Below are positions 1 through 9,177 of a DNA stretch of 64,000 bases, piece after piece. Origin of the DNA: Streptomyces sp. V4I2 (GTDB lineage Bacteria > Actinomycetota > Actinomycetes > Streptomycetales > Streptomycetaceae). Made by a program: the position numbers and the translations under genes. Each line of letters begins with the position of its first letter. The first letter of the stretch is position 1. Below the pieces are notes generated by a model that was given only the letters and a program-made list of their open reading frames with translations, did not search any database and had not been told where the DNA came from. The DNA lies in the NCBI RefSeq assembly GCF_030817655.1, contig NZ_JAUSZM010000003.1:1426001-1490000 (forward strand), read 5' to 3'.

Positions 1-502
1 AGCGCGGGGCGCTCCAGCTCTCCGGCTTGGAGGGGTCGGTGGTGGTGGAGTAGGACGGCGGGCCCGTCTGGTAGACCATGTACCAGAGCTTCTGCGGGGC
101 GAAGTAGAACACCTGGGGCGCGGCCGCGTACCGGTTGCCGATGTCCGGGTTGGCGTCCAGGAAAGTCTGCGGTGCGGCCGCCGCCTGGGACCAGTCCGTG
201 AAGCTGGTGTACGCCAGGCTCCACCGGCCGGCGGTGTCGGCGGTGGTCGCGTAGACGTGCCAGCGGTTCTTGTGGCGGAAGACCGTCGGGTCCTTCACGG
301 AGACGATCGGGTGGCCGGCGTCCGGCTTGGGAGCGATCAGCGGACCGGTCGAGGACCAGGTGAAGGAGCCGGGCAGCGCGTCCTTCCGAGCCGTCCCGGA
401 GTCGCCGGCGGCCGCCGGGCCGGGCGACAGGGCGGCCATGCCGACGGCCAGTAACGCGAGCACCAGCCCGCTGATGAACGTACGCATCCGTGGAGTCGTC
501 AT
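1..502 (-). CDS. GH62 alpha-L-arabinofuranosidase, secreted (partial, 3' end outside window)
   Basis: Cuts alpha-L-arabinofuranosyl side chains from arabinoxylan outside the cell. Only the first 167 codons are present. The N-terminus has a signal peptide with a hydrophobic stretch and an Ala-rich cleavage region (PGPAAAG, residues ~27-33). The mature part has GH62 blade motifs: VKDPTVFRHKNRWHVYATT, then WSLAYTSFTDW, then AAAPQVFYFAPQKLWYMVYQ. The ATG at 502 was chosen because a purine-rich AAAGGGGCGGG lies just upstream and the signal peptide follows at once. Codon 17 is TTA, the rare bldA-dependent leucine codon (bases 452-454). It is divergent from the pectate lyases, with LacI-type operators between. 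Family assignment rests on remembered GH62 motifs; I am fairly sure. Confidence 0.85.
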   Translation of the reverse strand, partial: MTTPRMRTFISGLVLALLAVGMAALSPGPAAAGDSGTARKDALPGSFTWSSTGPLIAPKPDAGHPIVSVKDPTVFRHKNRWHVYATTADTAGRWSLAYTSFTDWSQAAAAPQTFLDANPDIGNRYAAAPQVFYFAPQKLWYMVYQTGPPSYSTTTDPSKPESWSAPR

Positions 503-560
503 CGACCCGCCCCTTTCGGAAGGGAAGCATCCGCGGAGCATCGTGGCATGCACATGGCTT

Positions 561-580
561 ACGTGGAAGCGCTCCCACGT
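561..580. promoter_or_regulatory. CebR-like LacI-family operator
   Basis: A 20-base inverted repeat, ACGTGGAAGCGCTCCCACGT, with one mismatched pair. Its core TGGAAGCGCTCCCA (564-577) differs by one base from the TGGGAGCGCTCCCA box bound by the cellobiose repressor CebR in Streptomyces. It lies 59 bases upstream of the GH62 start and in the shared region with the pectate lyases, so a sugar-responsive LacI repressor may control both. The regulator itself is not in the window. Confidence 0.6.
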
Positions 581-640
581 TTCGAAAGAATTCGCTCGCG
601 CCACCTACCAGGGACGGCCGAACACGTTCTGCGCAAAGCG

Positions 641-669
641 TTGACTAGAAAGCGCTTGCCCCCTACGTT
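641..669 (+). promoter_or_regulatory. Promoter of the pectate lyase genes with an operator in the spacer
   Basis: TTGACT (641-646), a 17-base spacer, then TACGTT (664-669) fits a sigma-70/HrdB promoter. The spacer holds CTAGAAAGCGCTT (645-657), whose AAGCGCTT core is a LacI-family palindrome. A repressor there would block RNA polymerase. The same 13 bases occur in reverse orientation at 45303-45315, upstream of the GH115 gene. The rest of 581-810 shows no gene. Confidence 0.55.
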
Positions 670-810
670 CCGTTCAGCAGTGTGACCCACTCGCACCGCC
701 CTGGCCCTACAGGGCCCACTCTGCCCGTGCACGGCGAACAACATGGCGTACGACATTCACGTACATGACCAACCCAGCACTCGCAGGCACCACCGAAGGG
801 ACGCACCCGC

Positions 811-1788
811 ATGCGTACTCTCCCCCCACGTACACACGCGCAAAGATCCGTACTGGCGGCCGGCGCGGCCGTTCTCGCGACGGTGGCCGTGCTGACCCTT
901 CCCCAGTCGGCCGGCGCCGCCGAGACCTCGCCGATCGGGTTCGGCGCCGGGACGACCGGCGGCGGCAGCGCCACGGCGGTCACCGTCTCGTCGTTGGACG
1001 CCTTCAGGACGGCCGTCACCGGCAACACGGCGAAGGTCGTCAAGGTCAACGGTCTGATCTCGTTGAGCGGTCAGGTCGACATCGGCTCCAACACCACTGT
1101 CCTCGGCGTCGCTTCGTCGTCCGGGTTCACCGGGGGCGGGCTACGGCTGAAGAACGTCACCAACGTCGTCGTCCGCAACCTGAACATCAGCAAGCCGCTC
1201 GCGCCCGCCGACGGCGTGACCGTCCAGGCGTCGACGAAGGTGTGGATCGACCACAACTCCTTCTCGGCCGACCGGACCCACGACAAGGACTACTACGACG
1301 GCCTGCTGGACATCAACCACGGCTCCGACAACGTCACGGTGTCGTGGAACACCTTCAAGGACCACTTCAAGGGCTCGCTCGTCGGTCACAGCGACAACAA
1401 CGCGAGTGAGGACACCGGGCACCTGAAGGTGACGTACCACCACAACCACTTCAGCAACGTGTACTCGCGCATCCCGAGCCTGCGCTTCGGCACCGGCCAC
1501 TTCTACGACAACTACGTCGAGGGCGCCGACACCGCCGTGCACTCCCGTATGGGCGCTCAGGTTCTCGTCGAGAACAACGTCTTCCGTGCGACGAAGATCG
1601 CGGTCACCACGAACCGCAGCAGCGACGTCGACGGATTCGCCAACCTGCGCGGCAACGACCTGGGTGGAGCCGCCACCGAGGTCTCGCAGGTCGGCACCTT
1701 CACCACCGCTCCGTACAGCTACACCGCCGAGCCCGCCTCCTCCGTCGTCGCCTCGGTGACGAGCGGCGCGGGCACCGGAAAGCTCTGA
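811..1788 (+). CDS. Pectate lyase, polysaccharide lyase family 1 (PL1), secreted
   Basis: Cleaves polygalacturonate by beta-elimination outside the cell, giving unsaturated oligogalacturonides. 325 residues, a normal length for a one-domain PL1 enzyme. Residues 1-37 form a signal peptide (RTHAQRSVLAAGAAVLATVAV, ending AGAAE). The parallel beta-helix motifs are in order: VWIDHNSF, DGLLDINHGSDNVTVSWN, HFKGSLVGHSD, TYHHNHF, and RIPSLRFGTGHFYDNY, which carries the catalytic Arg region. The ATG at 811 opens directly into the signal peptide. It is followed after 32 bases by the PL3 lyase on the same strand, so the two are probably cotranscribed from the promoter at 641-669. Confidence 0.93.
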   Translation: MRTLPPRTHAQRSVLAAGAAVLATVAVLTLPQSAGAAETSPIGFGAGTTGGGSATAVTVSSLDAFRTAVTGNTAKVVKVNGLISLSGQVDIGSNTTVLGVASSSGFTGGGLRLKNVTNVVVRNLNISKPLAPADGVTVQASTKVWIDHNSFSADRTHDKDYYDGLLDINHGSDNVTVSWNTFKDHFKGSLVGHSDNNASEDTGHLKVTYHHNHFSNVYSRIPSLRFGTGHFYDNYVEGADTAVHSRMGAQVLVENNVFRATKIAVTTNRSSDVDGFANLRGNDLGGAATEVSQVGTFTTAPYSYTAEPASSVVASVTSGAGTGKL

Positions 1789-1820
1789 CCAACCCCTCAC
1801 AGCACAGAAGGAATCGGGAC

Positions 1821-2603
1821 ATGACTTCTGCAGCACCCTCGCGCGCCCGCGGGCGCGCACTCACCGGCTCACTGACCGCTCTCGGCCTATCAGGTGTCAT
1901 GATCATGACATTCAACGCGCCCACAGCGAGCGCGGCGACCTGGCCGACCCCCTCCAGCAGCCAGGGAGTGAGCTCGACCATCAACGTGTCCGGCGTCCGG
2001 GACGGCGGCATGGTGCGGTACTACGGCAGCGGCGACCTGGCCGGTGACGGCCAGGAGGAGGGCCAGGACCCGATCTTCAAGCTCGCGGCCGGCGCGACGC
2101 TGAAGAACGTCATCATCGGCGCGCCCGGCGCCGACGGCATCCACTGCGAGGGCAACTGCACCCTGCAGAACGTCTGGTGGGAGGACGTCGGCGAGGACGC
2201 CGCGACCTTCCGCGGCGGCTCGACCTACACCGTGACCGGCGGTGGCGCCAAGAAGGCCGCCGACAAGGTGTTCCAGCACAACGGACCCGGCACCGTGAAC
2301 ATCTCGAACTTCGCCGTCAGCGAGTTCAAGACGCTGTACCGCTCCTGCGGCGACTGCTCCACGCAGTACACCCGCAAGGTGAACCTCAGCAACATCGAGG
2401 TCACCGGAACGGGCTCCACCGCACGGCTTGTCGGCATCAACGTCAACCGCAACGACGTGGCGACGCTGCGCGGCATCACGATCCTCAACGACTCGAGCCG
2501 CAAGGTCGTGCCCTGCCAGAAGTACAACAACACCACCGCGGTCGGGACGGGCCCCGACAGCACGAACTGCCTCTACAGCACCTCGGACATCACCTACAGG
2601 TAA
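1821..2603 (+). CDS. Pectate lyase, polysaccharide lyase family 3 (PL3), secreted
   Basis: A second extracellular pectate lyase, of a different fold family from its neighbour. 260 residues. There is a signal peptide (residues ~1-39, ending TASA|ATWP), then PL3 signatures: DGIHCEGNCTLQNVWWEDVGEDA (D and E of the calcium and active site), FQHNGPGTVNISNF, LYRSCGDCSTQYTR and the late Cys pair in PCQKYN...TNCLY. PL3 enzymes often act on methylated or low-esterified pectin, complementing PL1. The gene is the second of a two-gene unit and is followed by a strong hairpin at 2640-2684. Confidence 0.92.
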   Translation: MTSAAPSRARGRALTGSLTALGLSGVMIMTFNAPTASAATWPTPSSSQGVSSTINVSGVRDGGMVRYYGSGDLAGDGQEEGQDPIFKLAAGATLKNVIIGAPGADGIHCEGNCTLQNVWWEDVGEDAATFRGGSTYTVTGGGAKKAADKVFQHNGPGTVNISNFAVSEFKTLYRSCGDCSTQYTRKVNLSNIEVTGTGSTARLVGINVNRNDVATLRGITILNDSSRKVVPCQKYNNTTAVGTGPDSTNCLYSTSDITYR

Positions 2604-2639
2604 GCCCGGTAACTCCGGTAAGCCCCCCACGGTAGGTGA

Positions 2640-2684
2640 GGCGGCCGTCCGAAGCGTCCCCGCACGGCGCTTCGTACGGCCGCC
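2640..2684. terminator. Bidirectional hairpin terminator
   Basis: GGCGGCCGT plus CGAAGCG pair with CGCTTCG plus ACGGCCGCC around an 11-base loop, with one mismatch. It lies between convergent genes (PL3 lyase and PaaX-like regulator), so it can end transcription from both sides. Confidence 0.8.
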
Positions 2685-2687
2685 GTG

Positions 2688-3467
2688 TCATGCGCCGGGA
2701 ACGTGCCGAGAGTGCTGAGGCACCGTGTCGGCCAGCTCTTCCTGGTAGTCCGTGTACGCCGTGCGCAGTTCCGTGCCCGGCCAGTCCTCCGGCAGCAGTC
2801 CGGGGGGCAGGACCGGGTCGGCGAGCAGGTGCCGCACGACGGCCGCGAAGGCGGTGAGCCGGTCGGCCGGCCGGTCCGGACGGGCCGGACGGGCCACGCG
2901 GGTGATGTGGTCGAGCAGTGCCCGGGCCGTGGCCGCCCAGGTGTCGAGGGGCCACAGGCTCGCCGCCAGCTCCGGCGCGGGCCGGTCGGGGCGGGCCCTG
3001 TAGTGCTGGGCCACCTCGTCGAGGTCGTCCGGGAGCGGCCGGAGCAGGTTGGCGGGCCGGAGCCAGACGCCTTCGCGCAGTTCGGCGAGCCTGAGGGCGC
3101 CGAGGCGAGCGCGCAGGTCGGCGCGTTCCGCGGGGCCGCGGCCGGTCGCGGTGATCACGACCATCTCCCAGTCGCCGTCCCACGCGCGCGTGCGGGGGTG
3201 TACGGCGTCGTCCTGGCGGCGCTGACGCGCGAGCAGCCGGTCGCTGAGGCGGTGGACCGAGTCCGTGCGCCGCAGGTCTCCGGCGGCCACCATCCGGCTG
3301 AGCGCGGCCCGCAGCGTGGAGCCGCCGACCCCGAAGGGCTCCACCGCGCGGACCAGGTCCTTCACGGGGAGCTCGGGCGGATGCGCGCCCAGGAGCAGGC
3401 TCAGCACGACCGACCGGGCGGACAGCGGCCGCAGGTCGACCCCGCCGGCCTGCACGTTCCTTCGCAT
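2688..3467 (-). CDS. PaaX-family transcriptional regulator
   Basis: 259 residues, the usual length of PaaX-like repressors. The N-terminal winged-helix region contains SARSVVLSLLLGAHPPELPVKDLVRAVEPFGVGGSTLRAALSRM, typical of PaaX (phenylacetyl-CoA-responsive) regulators. The central ferredoxin-like part contains DGDWEMVVI and LGALRLAELREGVWLRPANL. ATG at 3467 gives MRRNVQAGG; a GTG six bases upstream (3473) is possible. It is divergent from an acyl-CoA dehydrogenase, with a long inverted repeat at 3495-3532 between them, so it probably represses that gene and itself. The ligand is likely an acyl-CoA; phenylacetyl-CoA is not shown. Confidence 0.85.
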   Translation of the reverse strand: MRRNVQAGGVDLRPLSARSVVLSLLLGAHPPELPVKDLVRAVEPFGVGGSTLRAALSRMVAAGDLRRTDSVHRLSDRLLARQRRQDDAVHPRTRAWDGDWEMVVITATGRGPAERADLRARLGALRLAELREGVWLRPANLLRPLPDDLDEVAQHYRARPDRPAPELAASLWPLDTWAATARALLDHITRVARPARPDRPADRLTAFAAVVRHLLADPVLPPGLLPEDWPGTELRTAYTDYQEELADTVPQHSRHVPGA

Positions 3468-3494
3468 GGTCACGTACTGTACGAGTTCTCTTCG

Positions 3495-3532
3495 TGTTGC
3501 ATCATTGCTGCGATCGCAGCGAGAGTGCAACA
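3495..3532. promoter_or_regulatory. Long inverted repeat, probable PaaX-type operator
   Basis: A perfect 14-base palindrome, GCTGCGATCGCAGC (3507-3520), is centred inside outer arms TGTTGCA (3495-3501) and TGCAACA (3526-3532). The symmetry centre is the same for both. It lies between the divergent regulator and acyl-CoA dehydrogenase genes and ends 7 bases before the dehydrogenase ATG. Confidence 0.65.
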
Positions 3533-3539
3533 TGGTCCT

Positions 3540-5213
3540 ATGGCCTCGATACTCGCGCACGAACGGTCCACCACGCACGAACGGTCCACCACGCACGACG
3601 TCACCAACCAGCCCCCTCCCCTGGTCCCGTACGACGCGTCCGAGGACACGGCCCTCATCGAGGGGCTGCGCCGGGAGGGTGCCGGGTGGGCCGAGGAGGG
3701 CATCCGGCGGCTCGGTCTGAGGGCGGGCAGCGCGCAGGCCCAGGAGTGGGCCGAGCTGGCCAACCGCCATGAGCCCGAGCTACGGACGCACGACCGGTAC
3801 GGCAACCGTGTCGACGAGGTCGAGTTCCATCCGAGCTGGCACCACCTGATGCGGGTCGCGGTCGGCGAGGGGCTGGCGGGCGCGCCCTGGGCGGACGGCC
3901 GTCCAGGAGCCCACGTCGCCCGTACCGCCGGCGGGTTGGTGTGGGGGCAGACGGACGCCGGCCACGGCTGCCCGACCTCGATGACGTACGCGGCGATCCC
4001 CGCGCTGCGCAGGCAGCCGGAGCTCGCGAAGGTCTACGAACCGCTGCTGACCGGCCGCGAGTACGACCCGGAGCTCCGGGTGCCGAGCGAGAAACGCGGC
4101 CTGCTCGCGGGCATGGGGATGACCGAGAAGCAGGGCGGCTCCGACGTCCGCACCAACACGACGGCGGCGACGCCCACGGCCGAGCCGGGTGTGTACACGC
4201 TGCGCGGGCACAAGTGGTTCACGTCGGCTCCGATGTGCGACCTGTTCCTGGTGCTGGCGCAGGCCCCGGACGGACTGTCGTGTTTCCTCGTGCCGCGGGT
4301 GCTGCCCGACGGCAGCCGCAACACGTTCCGCATCCAGCGGCTGAAGGACAAGCTGGGCAACCGGTCCAACGCCTCCTCCGAGCCCGAGTTCGACGGGACC
4401 GTCGCCTGGCTGGTCGGTCCCGAGGGGCAGGGCGTCAAGACGATCATCGAGATGGTCAACTGCACCCGGCTGGACTGCGTGATGATGTCGGCGACGCTGA
4501 TGCGCAGGACCCTCGTCGAGGCGGGCCACCATGTGCGCCACCGCAGCGCGTTCGGCGCGCGGCTCGTCGACCAGCCGCTGATGCGCAACGTCCTGGCCGA
4601 CCTCGCGCTGGAGTCGGACGCGGCGACGACGCTCAGCCTGCGGCTGGCCGGTGCGGCCGACCGGGCGGTGCGGGGCGACACCGACGAGGCGGCGTTCCGC
4701 CGGATCGCGACCGCCGTCGGCAAGTACTGGGTCACCAAACGGGGTCCCGCCTTCACCGCGGAGGCCCTGGAGTGTCTCGGCGGCAACGGGTACGTCGAGG
4801 AGTCGGGCATGCCCCGCCACTACCGCGAGGCCCCTCTGCTGTCGATCTGGGAGGGCTCGGGGAACGTCAACGCGCTGGACGTAATGCGGGCGTTGCGGCG
4901 CGAGCCCGGCAGCGCTCAGGCCCTCTTCGCCGAACTCGCCCTGGCGCAGGGTGCGGATGCCCGCCTGGACGCGGCGTTGACGCGGCTCAAGGTGCAGGTG
5001 GCGCAGACCTCCGAGGCCGGTGCGCGGCGGCTGGTGGAGCTGATGGCCCTGACCCTGCAGGCCTCCCTCCTGGTCCGGCACGCCCCGCCCGCCGTCGCCG
5101 ACGCCTTCTGCGCGACCCGGCTCGGGGGCGACTGGGGACACGCCTTCGGCACGCTGCCCGACACCGCCGATCTGGACACGGTCCTGGCCCGCGCGCTGCC
5201 CGACGGCGCCTGA
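3540..5213 (+). CDS. Acyl-CoA dehydrogenase, AidB-like
   Basis: FAD-dependent acyl-CoA dehydrogenase of the isovaleryl-CoA dehydrogenase/AidB group; 557 residues, close to AidB (~540) and longer than classic 380-residue enzymes. Visible motifs: GMGMTEKQGGSDVRTNT (flavin-binding), LRGHKWFTSAPMCDLFLV, RLKDKLGNRSNASSE, and LECLGGNGYVEESGMPRHYREAPLLSIWEGSGN near the C-terminus, characteristic of AidB. The ATG at 3540 was chosen because it follows the divergent operator; no later good start precedes the conserved part. The first codons run through a tandem 18-base repeat (3557-3592) that encodes HERSTT twice, so a later non-ATG start cannot be excluded. Role in alkylation response or fatty-acid breakdown is unproven. 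Confidence 0.87.
   Translation: MASILAHERSTTHERSTTHDVTNQPPPLVPYDASEDTALIEGLRREGAGWAEEGIRRLGLRAGSAQAQEWAELANRHEPELRTHDRYGNRVDEVEFHPSWHHLMRVAVGEGLAGAPWADGRPGAHVARTAGGLVWGQTDAGHGCPTSMTYAAIPALRRQPELAKVYEPLLTGREYDPELRVPSEKRGLLAGMGMTEKQGGSDVRTNTTAATPTAEPGVYTLRGHKWFTSAPMCDLFLVLAQAPDGLSCFLVPRVLPDGSRNTFRIQRLKDKLGNRSNASSEPEFDGTVAWLVGPEGQGVKTIIEMVNCTRLDCVMMSATLMRRTLVEAGHHVRHRSAFGARLVDQPLMRNVLADLALESDAATTLSLRLAGAADRAVRGDTDEAAFRRIATAVGKYWVTKRGPAFTAEALECLGGNGYVEESGMPRHYREAPLLSIWEGSGNVNALDVMRALRREPGSAQALFAELALAQGADARLDAALTRLKVQVAQTSEAGARRLVELMALTLQASLLVRHAPPAVADAFCATRLGGDWGHAFGTLPDTADLDTVLARALPDGA
3557..3592. repeat. Tandem 18-base direct repeat
   Basis: GCACGAACGGTCCACCAC occurs twice head to tail (3557-3574, 3575-3592), with the start of a third copy. 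It lies just inside the acyl-CoA dehydrogenase reading frame and 25 bases after the palindromic operator. It may be a slipped duplication or a regulator-binding array. Confidence 0.75.
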
Positions 5214-5237
5214 ACGTCCGCCGGAAGGACGCCATTC

Positions 5238-5302
5238 GGGTCTGCGTGCCGGTTCGCGGGCCCGCGGACCCGACGGTTCATGGGCCCGCGGACCCGAACG
5301 GT
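5238..5302. terminator. Terminator region with a direct repeat
   Basis: CGGGTCTGCG (5238-5247) pairs with CGCGGACCCG (5263-5272), allowing one G-T pair. A near-identical ~20-base block starting GGGCCCGCGGACCCGA appears twice (5258-5277 and 5282-5302), so several alternative stems form. It lies between convergent genes. Confidence 0.6.
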
Positions 5303-5886
5303 CAGCCCGTCGTACGCCCCCACAGCGGGCCGAGCAGTTCCCACTCCGCGTCCCACCGCTCCATGCGGCGGCGCTCCAGGCGGCCGCGCAGGACCCGGCC
5401 GCCCACGAAGGGGACGGCGCCGGCGCTCACCCCGATCAGGCCTCCGATCAGGGCGGCGCGCAGGCGGGCCTGGGACGCGGTGGCGGGCTTCGAGACGAGG
5501 CGGCCCTCCGGATCCGTCCACACCGTGACCGGCGACCCGAAGGTGCTGCCGGGCGGGACCCGGACCTGGCCCGTGTGCGCGGAGCCGTCCGCCATGCTCC
5601 AGCGCACCTCGGCCCACACCCGCTCGCCGCGCGGCTTCTCGGAGGGCGCGTCGGAGGTTCCGGGCGCCTGATCGGTGAGGCGGGCCACGACGGGCCGCCA
5701 CTCGACGCGCTCGCGGGCCAGTTCGCGCTCCACGGACCAGGTCACCGCCAGACCCGCGAGTACTCCGGCGATGACGGTGAGCACCCAGGCGCCGAGCACC
5801 ACCCAGGCCTCCAGCACGTCGGCCCCGCGTTTGAGCGGATTGCGCCGCCAGCGCCACAGCCACACCCTCGGACCACGGAACGCCAT
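5302..5886 (-). CDS. Rv1733c-family membrane protein
   Basis: 194 residues. One membrane segment lies near residues 22-47 (AWVVLGAWVLTVIAGVLAG) and a second near 140-160 (ALIGGLIGVSAGAVPFVGG). Between them is an extracytoplasmic part with VWTDPEGRLVSKPA, the signature of the actinobacterial Rv1733c family, whose function is unknown. ATG at 5886 is preferred because GGAGG sits 9 bases upstream; an ATG at 5895 would place that site too close. It is convergent with the acyl-CoA dehydrogenase and divergent from the BNR-repeat gene. Confidence 0.8.
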   Translation of the reverse strand: MAFRGPRVWLWRWRRNPLKRGADVLEAWVVLGAWVLTVIAGVLAGLAVTWSVERELARERVEWRPVVARLTDQAPGTSDAPSEKPRGERVWAEVRWSMADGSAHTGQVRVPPGSTFGSPVTVWTDPEGRLVSKPATASQARLRAALIGGLIGVSAGAVPFVGGRVLRGRLERRRMERWDAEWELLGPLWGRTTG

Positions 5887-6169
5887 CGAAGGCATCCTCC
5901 TCATCAGCGCCAGAAGTGAGCGCACGACCGTGCCGTACCGCACTCCCATACGGGAGACGCCTCTTCGATGCTCACGCAGACCTCCGCGACTCGCCTCACG
6001 GCGGGTCCCTCGACGGTGCGGAATCTGCCCGAAACGGTCGCCTGGACCTGCCCGGCAAGCTACCCTCGCCGCCCTGACCTGCGGCGGAGCCGTTTCCAGG
6101 GGTGACTGTCAGTGGTGGGGTGCAGACTGACGGATGTCCTGAGACGAAGACGTCGCGGAGGTGGTCGGC

Positions 6170-7255
6170 ATGACCGAAGTACTGCTCGCCGTGGGCACAC
6201 GCAAAGGCCTGTTCATCGGGCGCAGGCGGGGTGGCGCGTGGGAGTTCGACGAGAGTCCGTACTTCAACGCGCAGGCGGTGTATTCGGTCGCCCTCGACAC
6301 CCGGGGAGAGCGCCCGCGGCTGCTGGCCGGCGGCGACAGCGCGCACTGGGGACCGTCCGTGTTCCACTCCGACGACCTGGGCCGGACCTGGACCGAACCG
6401 GCGCAGCCGGCCGTCAAGTTCCCGCAGGACACGGACGCTTCGCTGGAGCGGGTCTGGCAACTGCACCCGGCGGCCGCCGAGCCGGACGTGGTGTACGCGG
6501 GCACGGAACCGGCCGCGCTGTACCGCTCCGAGGACCGCGGCGAGAGCTTCGAGCTGGTCCGCCCCCTGTGGGAGCACCCCACCCGGTCCCAGTGGGTGCC
6601 GGGCGGCGGCGGTGAGGGCCTGCACACCGTGCTCACCGACAAGCGGGATCCGCGTGCGGTGACGGTGGCCGTCTCGACGGCCGGCGTGTTCCGCACGAAG
6701 GACGGCGGCGCCAGCTGGGAGCCGTCCAACTCCGGGGTCTCCGCGGTGTTCCTGCCGGACCCGAACCCGGAGTTCGGCCAGTGCGTGCACAAGATCGCCC
6801 AGGACGCGGCGACGCCGGACCGGCTGTATCTGCAGAACCACTGGGGTGTGTATCGCAGCGACGACGCGGGCGCGCACTGGACGGACATCGGCGAGGGCCT
6901 GCCGTCCACGTTCGGTTTCGCGATGGCCACCCACCCCCGCCGCGGGGACACGGCGTACGTGTTCCCGATCAACGCCGACGCGGACCGGATCCCCGCCGGC
7001 CGGCGATGTCGGGTGTTCCGCACTACGGACGCGGGCAAGAGCTGGGAGCCGCTCACCGCGGGCCTGCCCCAGGAGGACCACTACGGCACGGTCCTGCGGG
7101 ACGCGATGTGCACGGACGACGCCGACCCGGCGGGCGTGTACTTCGGCAACCGCAACGGCGAGGTGTTCGCGTCCGCGGACGACGGCGACAGCTGGCGGCA
7201 GTTGGCCTCGCATCTGCCGGACGTGCTGTGTGTGCGGGCCGCGGTGGTCGGATGA
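6170..7255 (+). CDS. WD40/YVTN/BNR-like repeat protein (exo-sialidase-like fold)
   Basis: 361 residues of beta-propeller with several Asp-box (BNR) repeats: [65 protein letters not shown] and [13 protein letters not shown]. The S-x-D-x-G-x-x-W/F pattern is clear. There is no signal peptide, so it is cytoplasmic and its substrate is unknown; no sialidase catalytic set can be assigned. ATG at 6170 has GGAGG eight bases upstream. The next gene on the strand, ung, begins 85 bases later. Confidence 0.85.
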   Translation: MTEVLLAVGTRKGLFIGRRRGGAWEFDESPYFNAQAVYSVALDTRGERPRLLAGGDSAHWGPSVFHSDDLGRTWTEPAQPAVKFPQDTDASLERVWQLHPAAAEPDVVYAGTEPAALYRSEDRGESFELVRPLWEHPTRSQWVPGGGGEGLHTVLTDKRDPRAVTVAVSTAGVFRTKDGGASWEPSNSGVSAVFLPDPNPEFGQCVHKIAQDAATPDRLYLQNHWGVYRSDDAGAHWTDIGEGLPSTFGFAMATHPRRGDTAYVFPINADADRIPAGRRCRVFRTTDAGKSWEPLTAGLPQEDHYGTVLRDAMCTDDADPAGVYFGNRNGEVFASADDGDSWRQLASHLPDVLCVRAAVVG

Positions 7256-7340
7256 ACCGGATGCGGTTACCGACCGGCTGTCCGGCCGGCCTTGGCCACT
7301 GGTTGATTCCCGCCGCCCGTACGGCAGTAGGGTGACGCCC

Positions 7341-8018
7341 GTGGCTCCACGACCCTTGCATGAAATCGTCGAACCGGGCTGGGCGCAGGCCCTCGAACCC
7401 GTCGCCGGACGGATCGCCGACATGGGCGACTTCCTGCGTGCGGAGATCGCCGCGGGACGCACCTACCTACCGGCCGGACCGAACGTTCTGCGGGCCTTCC
7501 AGCAGCCCTTCGACGAGGTGCGGGTCCTGATCGTCGGACAGGACCCGTACCCGACGCCGGGGCACGCGGTGGGCCTGTCGTTCTCGGTCGCGCCGGACGT
7601 GCGTCCACTGCCCGGCAGCCTGATCAACATCTTCCGTGAGCTGAACACCGACCTGGGGCTGCCGCAGCCGTCCAACGGCGATCTGACGCCGTGGACCGAG
7701 CAGGGCGTGCTGCTGCTCAACAGGGCGCTCACCACGGCGCCGCGCAGCCCGGGGGCGCACCGTGGGAAGGGCTGGGAGGAGGTCACCGAGCAGGCGATAC
7801 GCGCGTTGGCGGCGCGCGGCAAGCCGCTGGTGTCGATCCTGTGGGGCCGCGACGCCCGCAACCTGCGTCCGCTGCTCGGCAACCTGCCGTCGGTGGAGTC
7901 CTCCCATCCCTCGCCGATGTCGGCCGACCGCGGCTTCTTCGATTCCCGTCCCTTCAGCCGGGCCAACGACCTGCTGGTCGGGCTGGGCGGACAGCCGGTG
8001 GACTGGCGCCTGCCGTGA
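7341..8018 (+). CDS. ung: Uracil-DNA glycosylase, family 1
   Basis: Removes uracil from DNA to start base-excision repair. 225 residues, the normal bacterial length. The water-activating motif [17 protein letters not shown] and the DNA-intercalating motif [12 protein letters not shown] are both present, with LLLNRALTT between them. GTG at 7341 has AGGG about 8 bases upstream; GTG at 7332 is an alternative. Its stop codon overlaps the GTG start of the next gene (GTGA), so the two are translationally coupled. Confidence 0.95.
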   Translation: MAPRPLHEIVEPGWAQALEPVAGRIADMGDFLRAEIAAGRTYLPAGPNVLRAFQQPFDEVRVLIVGQDPYPTPGHAVGLSFSVAPDVRPLPGSLINIFRELNTDLGLPQPSNGDLTPWTEQGVLLLNRALTTAPRSPGAHRGKGWEEVTEQAIRALAARGKPLVSILWGRDARNLRPLLGNLPSVESSHPSPMSADRGFFDSRPFSRANDLLVGLGGQPVDWRLP

Positions 8019-8995
8019 CCGGTGCGGGGGACGGGTTCCTCGCCGTAGACTCCGGCGGCTCCGGCCTCCGCGTCGTCGTCGGCGCCTCCGGGCGCGGCCC
8101 GCTCCCCCAGCGGGAGTCCCGGGAGCCGGTGCGCACCGGTGACCGGGGCATCGACGCGGGGCACTTCATGGAGCAACTGGTGCCCATGGTGCGTGCGTTG
8201 ACCGCCGAGGCGGGTGTCGACGGGCTGGGCACGGCAGTTGTCGGCGCGGCCGGGCTCGCCACGCTGGGTGACGCACTGCGTGCCGAACTCCCGGACGCGC
8301 TGGCGCGGGAGTTCGGGATCCGTACGGTCGCCCTCGTCGCCGACGCCGTCACCGCCTACGCCGGCGCCCTCGGTCCGCGCGCCGGGGCGGTCGTGGCCGG
8401 TGGCACGGGGCTGATCGCGATCGGCACCGACCTGGTGCGCTGGCGTCGCGCGGACGGCTGGGGCCATCTGCTGGGCGACTGCGGCGGCGGCGCCTGGATC
8501 GGCCGGGCCGGGCTGGAAGCGGCACTGCGCGCCCACGACGGGCGGGACGGCGGCTCGGTACGGCTGCTGGCGTGCGCCGAGGAGGTGTTCGGCCCGATGA
8601 CGGAGTTGCCCGGCAAGCTGTACCCGCGCCCCGACCGCCCCGCCGTCCTCGCCTCCTTCGCACCCCAGGTGTCCGCGTGCGCCGCCGGCGACCCCGTCGC
8701 CGCAAGCATCCTGCGTGCGGCGGCCCGGCACCTGGCCGACTCCCTGGCCGCCGTCTGCCCGGCCACGGGCGAGCCCCGAGTCGCTCTCACCGGCGGCCTG
8801 TTCAAGATGGGCGACCCGCTCGTCGTACCGCTGGAGGAGGAGTTGGTCAAGCGGCTGCCGCACGCGCGGCGGGTGGCGGCCGAGGGCGATCCGCTGCACG
8901 GCTCGGTGCGCATCGCGAGCGATCTGGCCGCCGGTGCGCTCACTCTGCCGGGTGACGAGAAGATGCTCTACGTGGTGACCGGGAAGGGTGATTGA
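8015..8995 (+). CDS. BadF/BadG/BcrA/BcrD-type ATPase, N-acetylglucosamine-kinase-like
   Basis: 326 residues of the actin/hexokinase-like ATPase fold. Motifs: [16 protein letters not shown] (phosphate 1), [15 protein letters not shown] (connect/Asp), [12 protein letters not shown] (phosphate 2), [17 protein letters not shown] and [11 protein letters not shown] (adenosine). This matches eukaryotic-type GlcNAc kinases and their bacterial relatives, so sugar phosphorylation is likely but the sugar is unknown. Start GTG at 8015 overlaps the ung stop by 4 bases. Confidence 0.85.
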   Translation: MTGAGDGFLAVDSGGSGLRVVVGASGRGPLPQRESREPVRTGDRGIDAGHFMEQLVPMVRALTAEAGVDGLGTAVVGAAGLATLGDALRAELPDALAREFGIRTVALVADAVTAYAGALGPRAGAVVAGGTGLIAIGTDLVRWRRADGWGHLLGDCGGGAWIGRAGLEAALRAHDGRDGGSVRLLACAEEVFGPMTELPGKLYPRPDRPAVLASFAPQVSACAAGDPVAASILRAAARHLADSLAAVCPATGEPRVALTGGLFKMGDPLVVPLEEELVKRLPHARRVAAEGDPLHGSVRIASDLAAGALTLPGDEKMLYVVTGKGD

Positions 8996-9133
8996 TCCTG
9001 CGGTGCGACAGGTGTCCGACAAGTTCCTCTTCGTGCCTCACGACTTGTGACTCGCGCCGGAAAAACCGCTGATCACTTCGGATCCGTACGTAACTCATCA
9101 GACAAAACAGGACGGATACCGCTCACCTGCACC

Positions 9134-9150
9134 CTCCCCGAACAGGGGAG
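9134..9150 (+). repeat. Short hairpin upstream of the CbiX-like gene
   Basis: CTCCCC and GGGGAG around a 5-base loop, 28 bases before the next start codon. It could be a weak terminator for the upstream unit or a leader structure. The rest of 8996-9177 shows nothing else. Confidence 0.35.
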
Positions 9151-9177
9151 CCCAGGAAGCCAGTAACATGCGACGCC

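Noticed and set aside
5996..7462. 488-residue open frame on the minus strand
   Set aside because: Opposite the BNR-repeat gene, whose six Asp-box repeats show the true frame.
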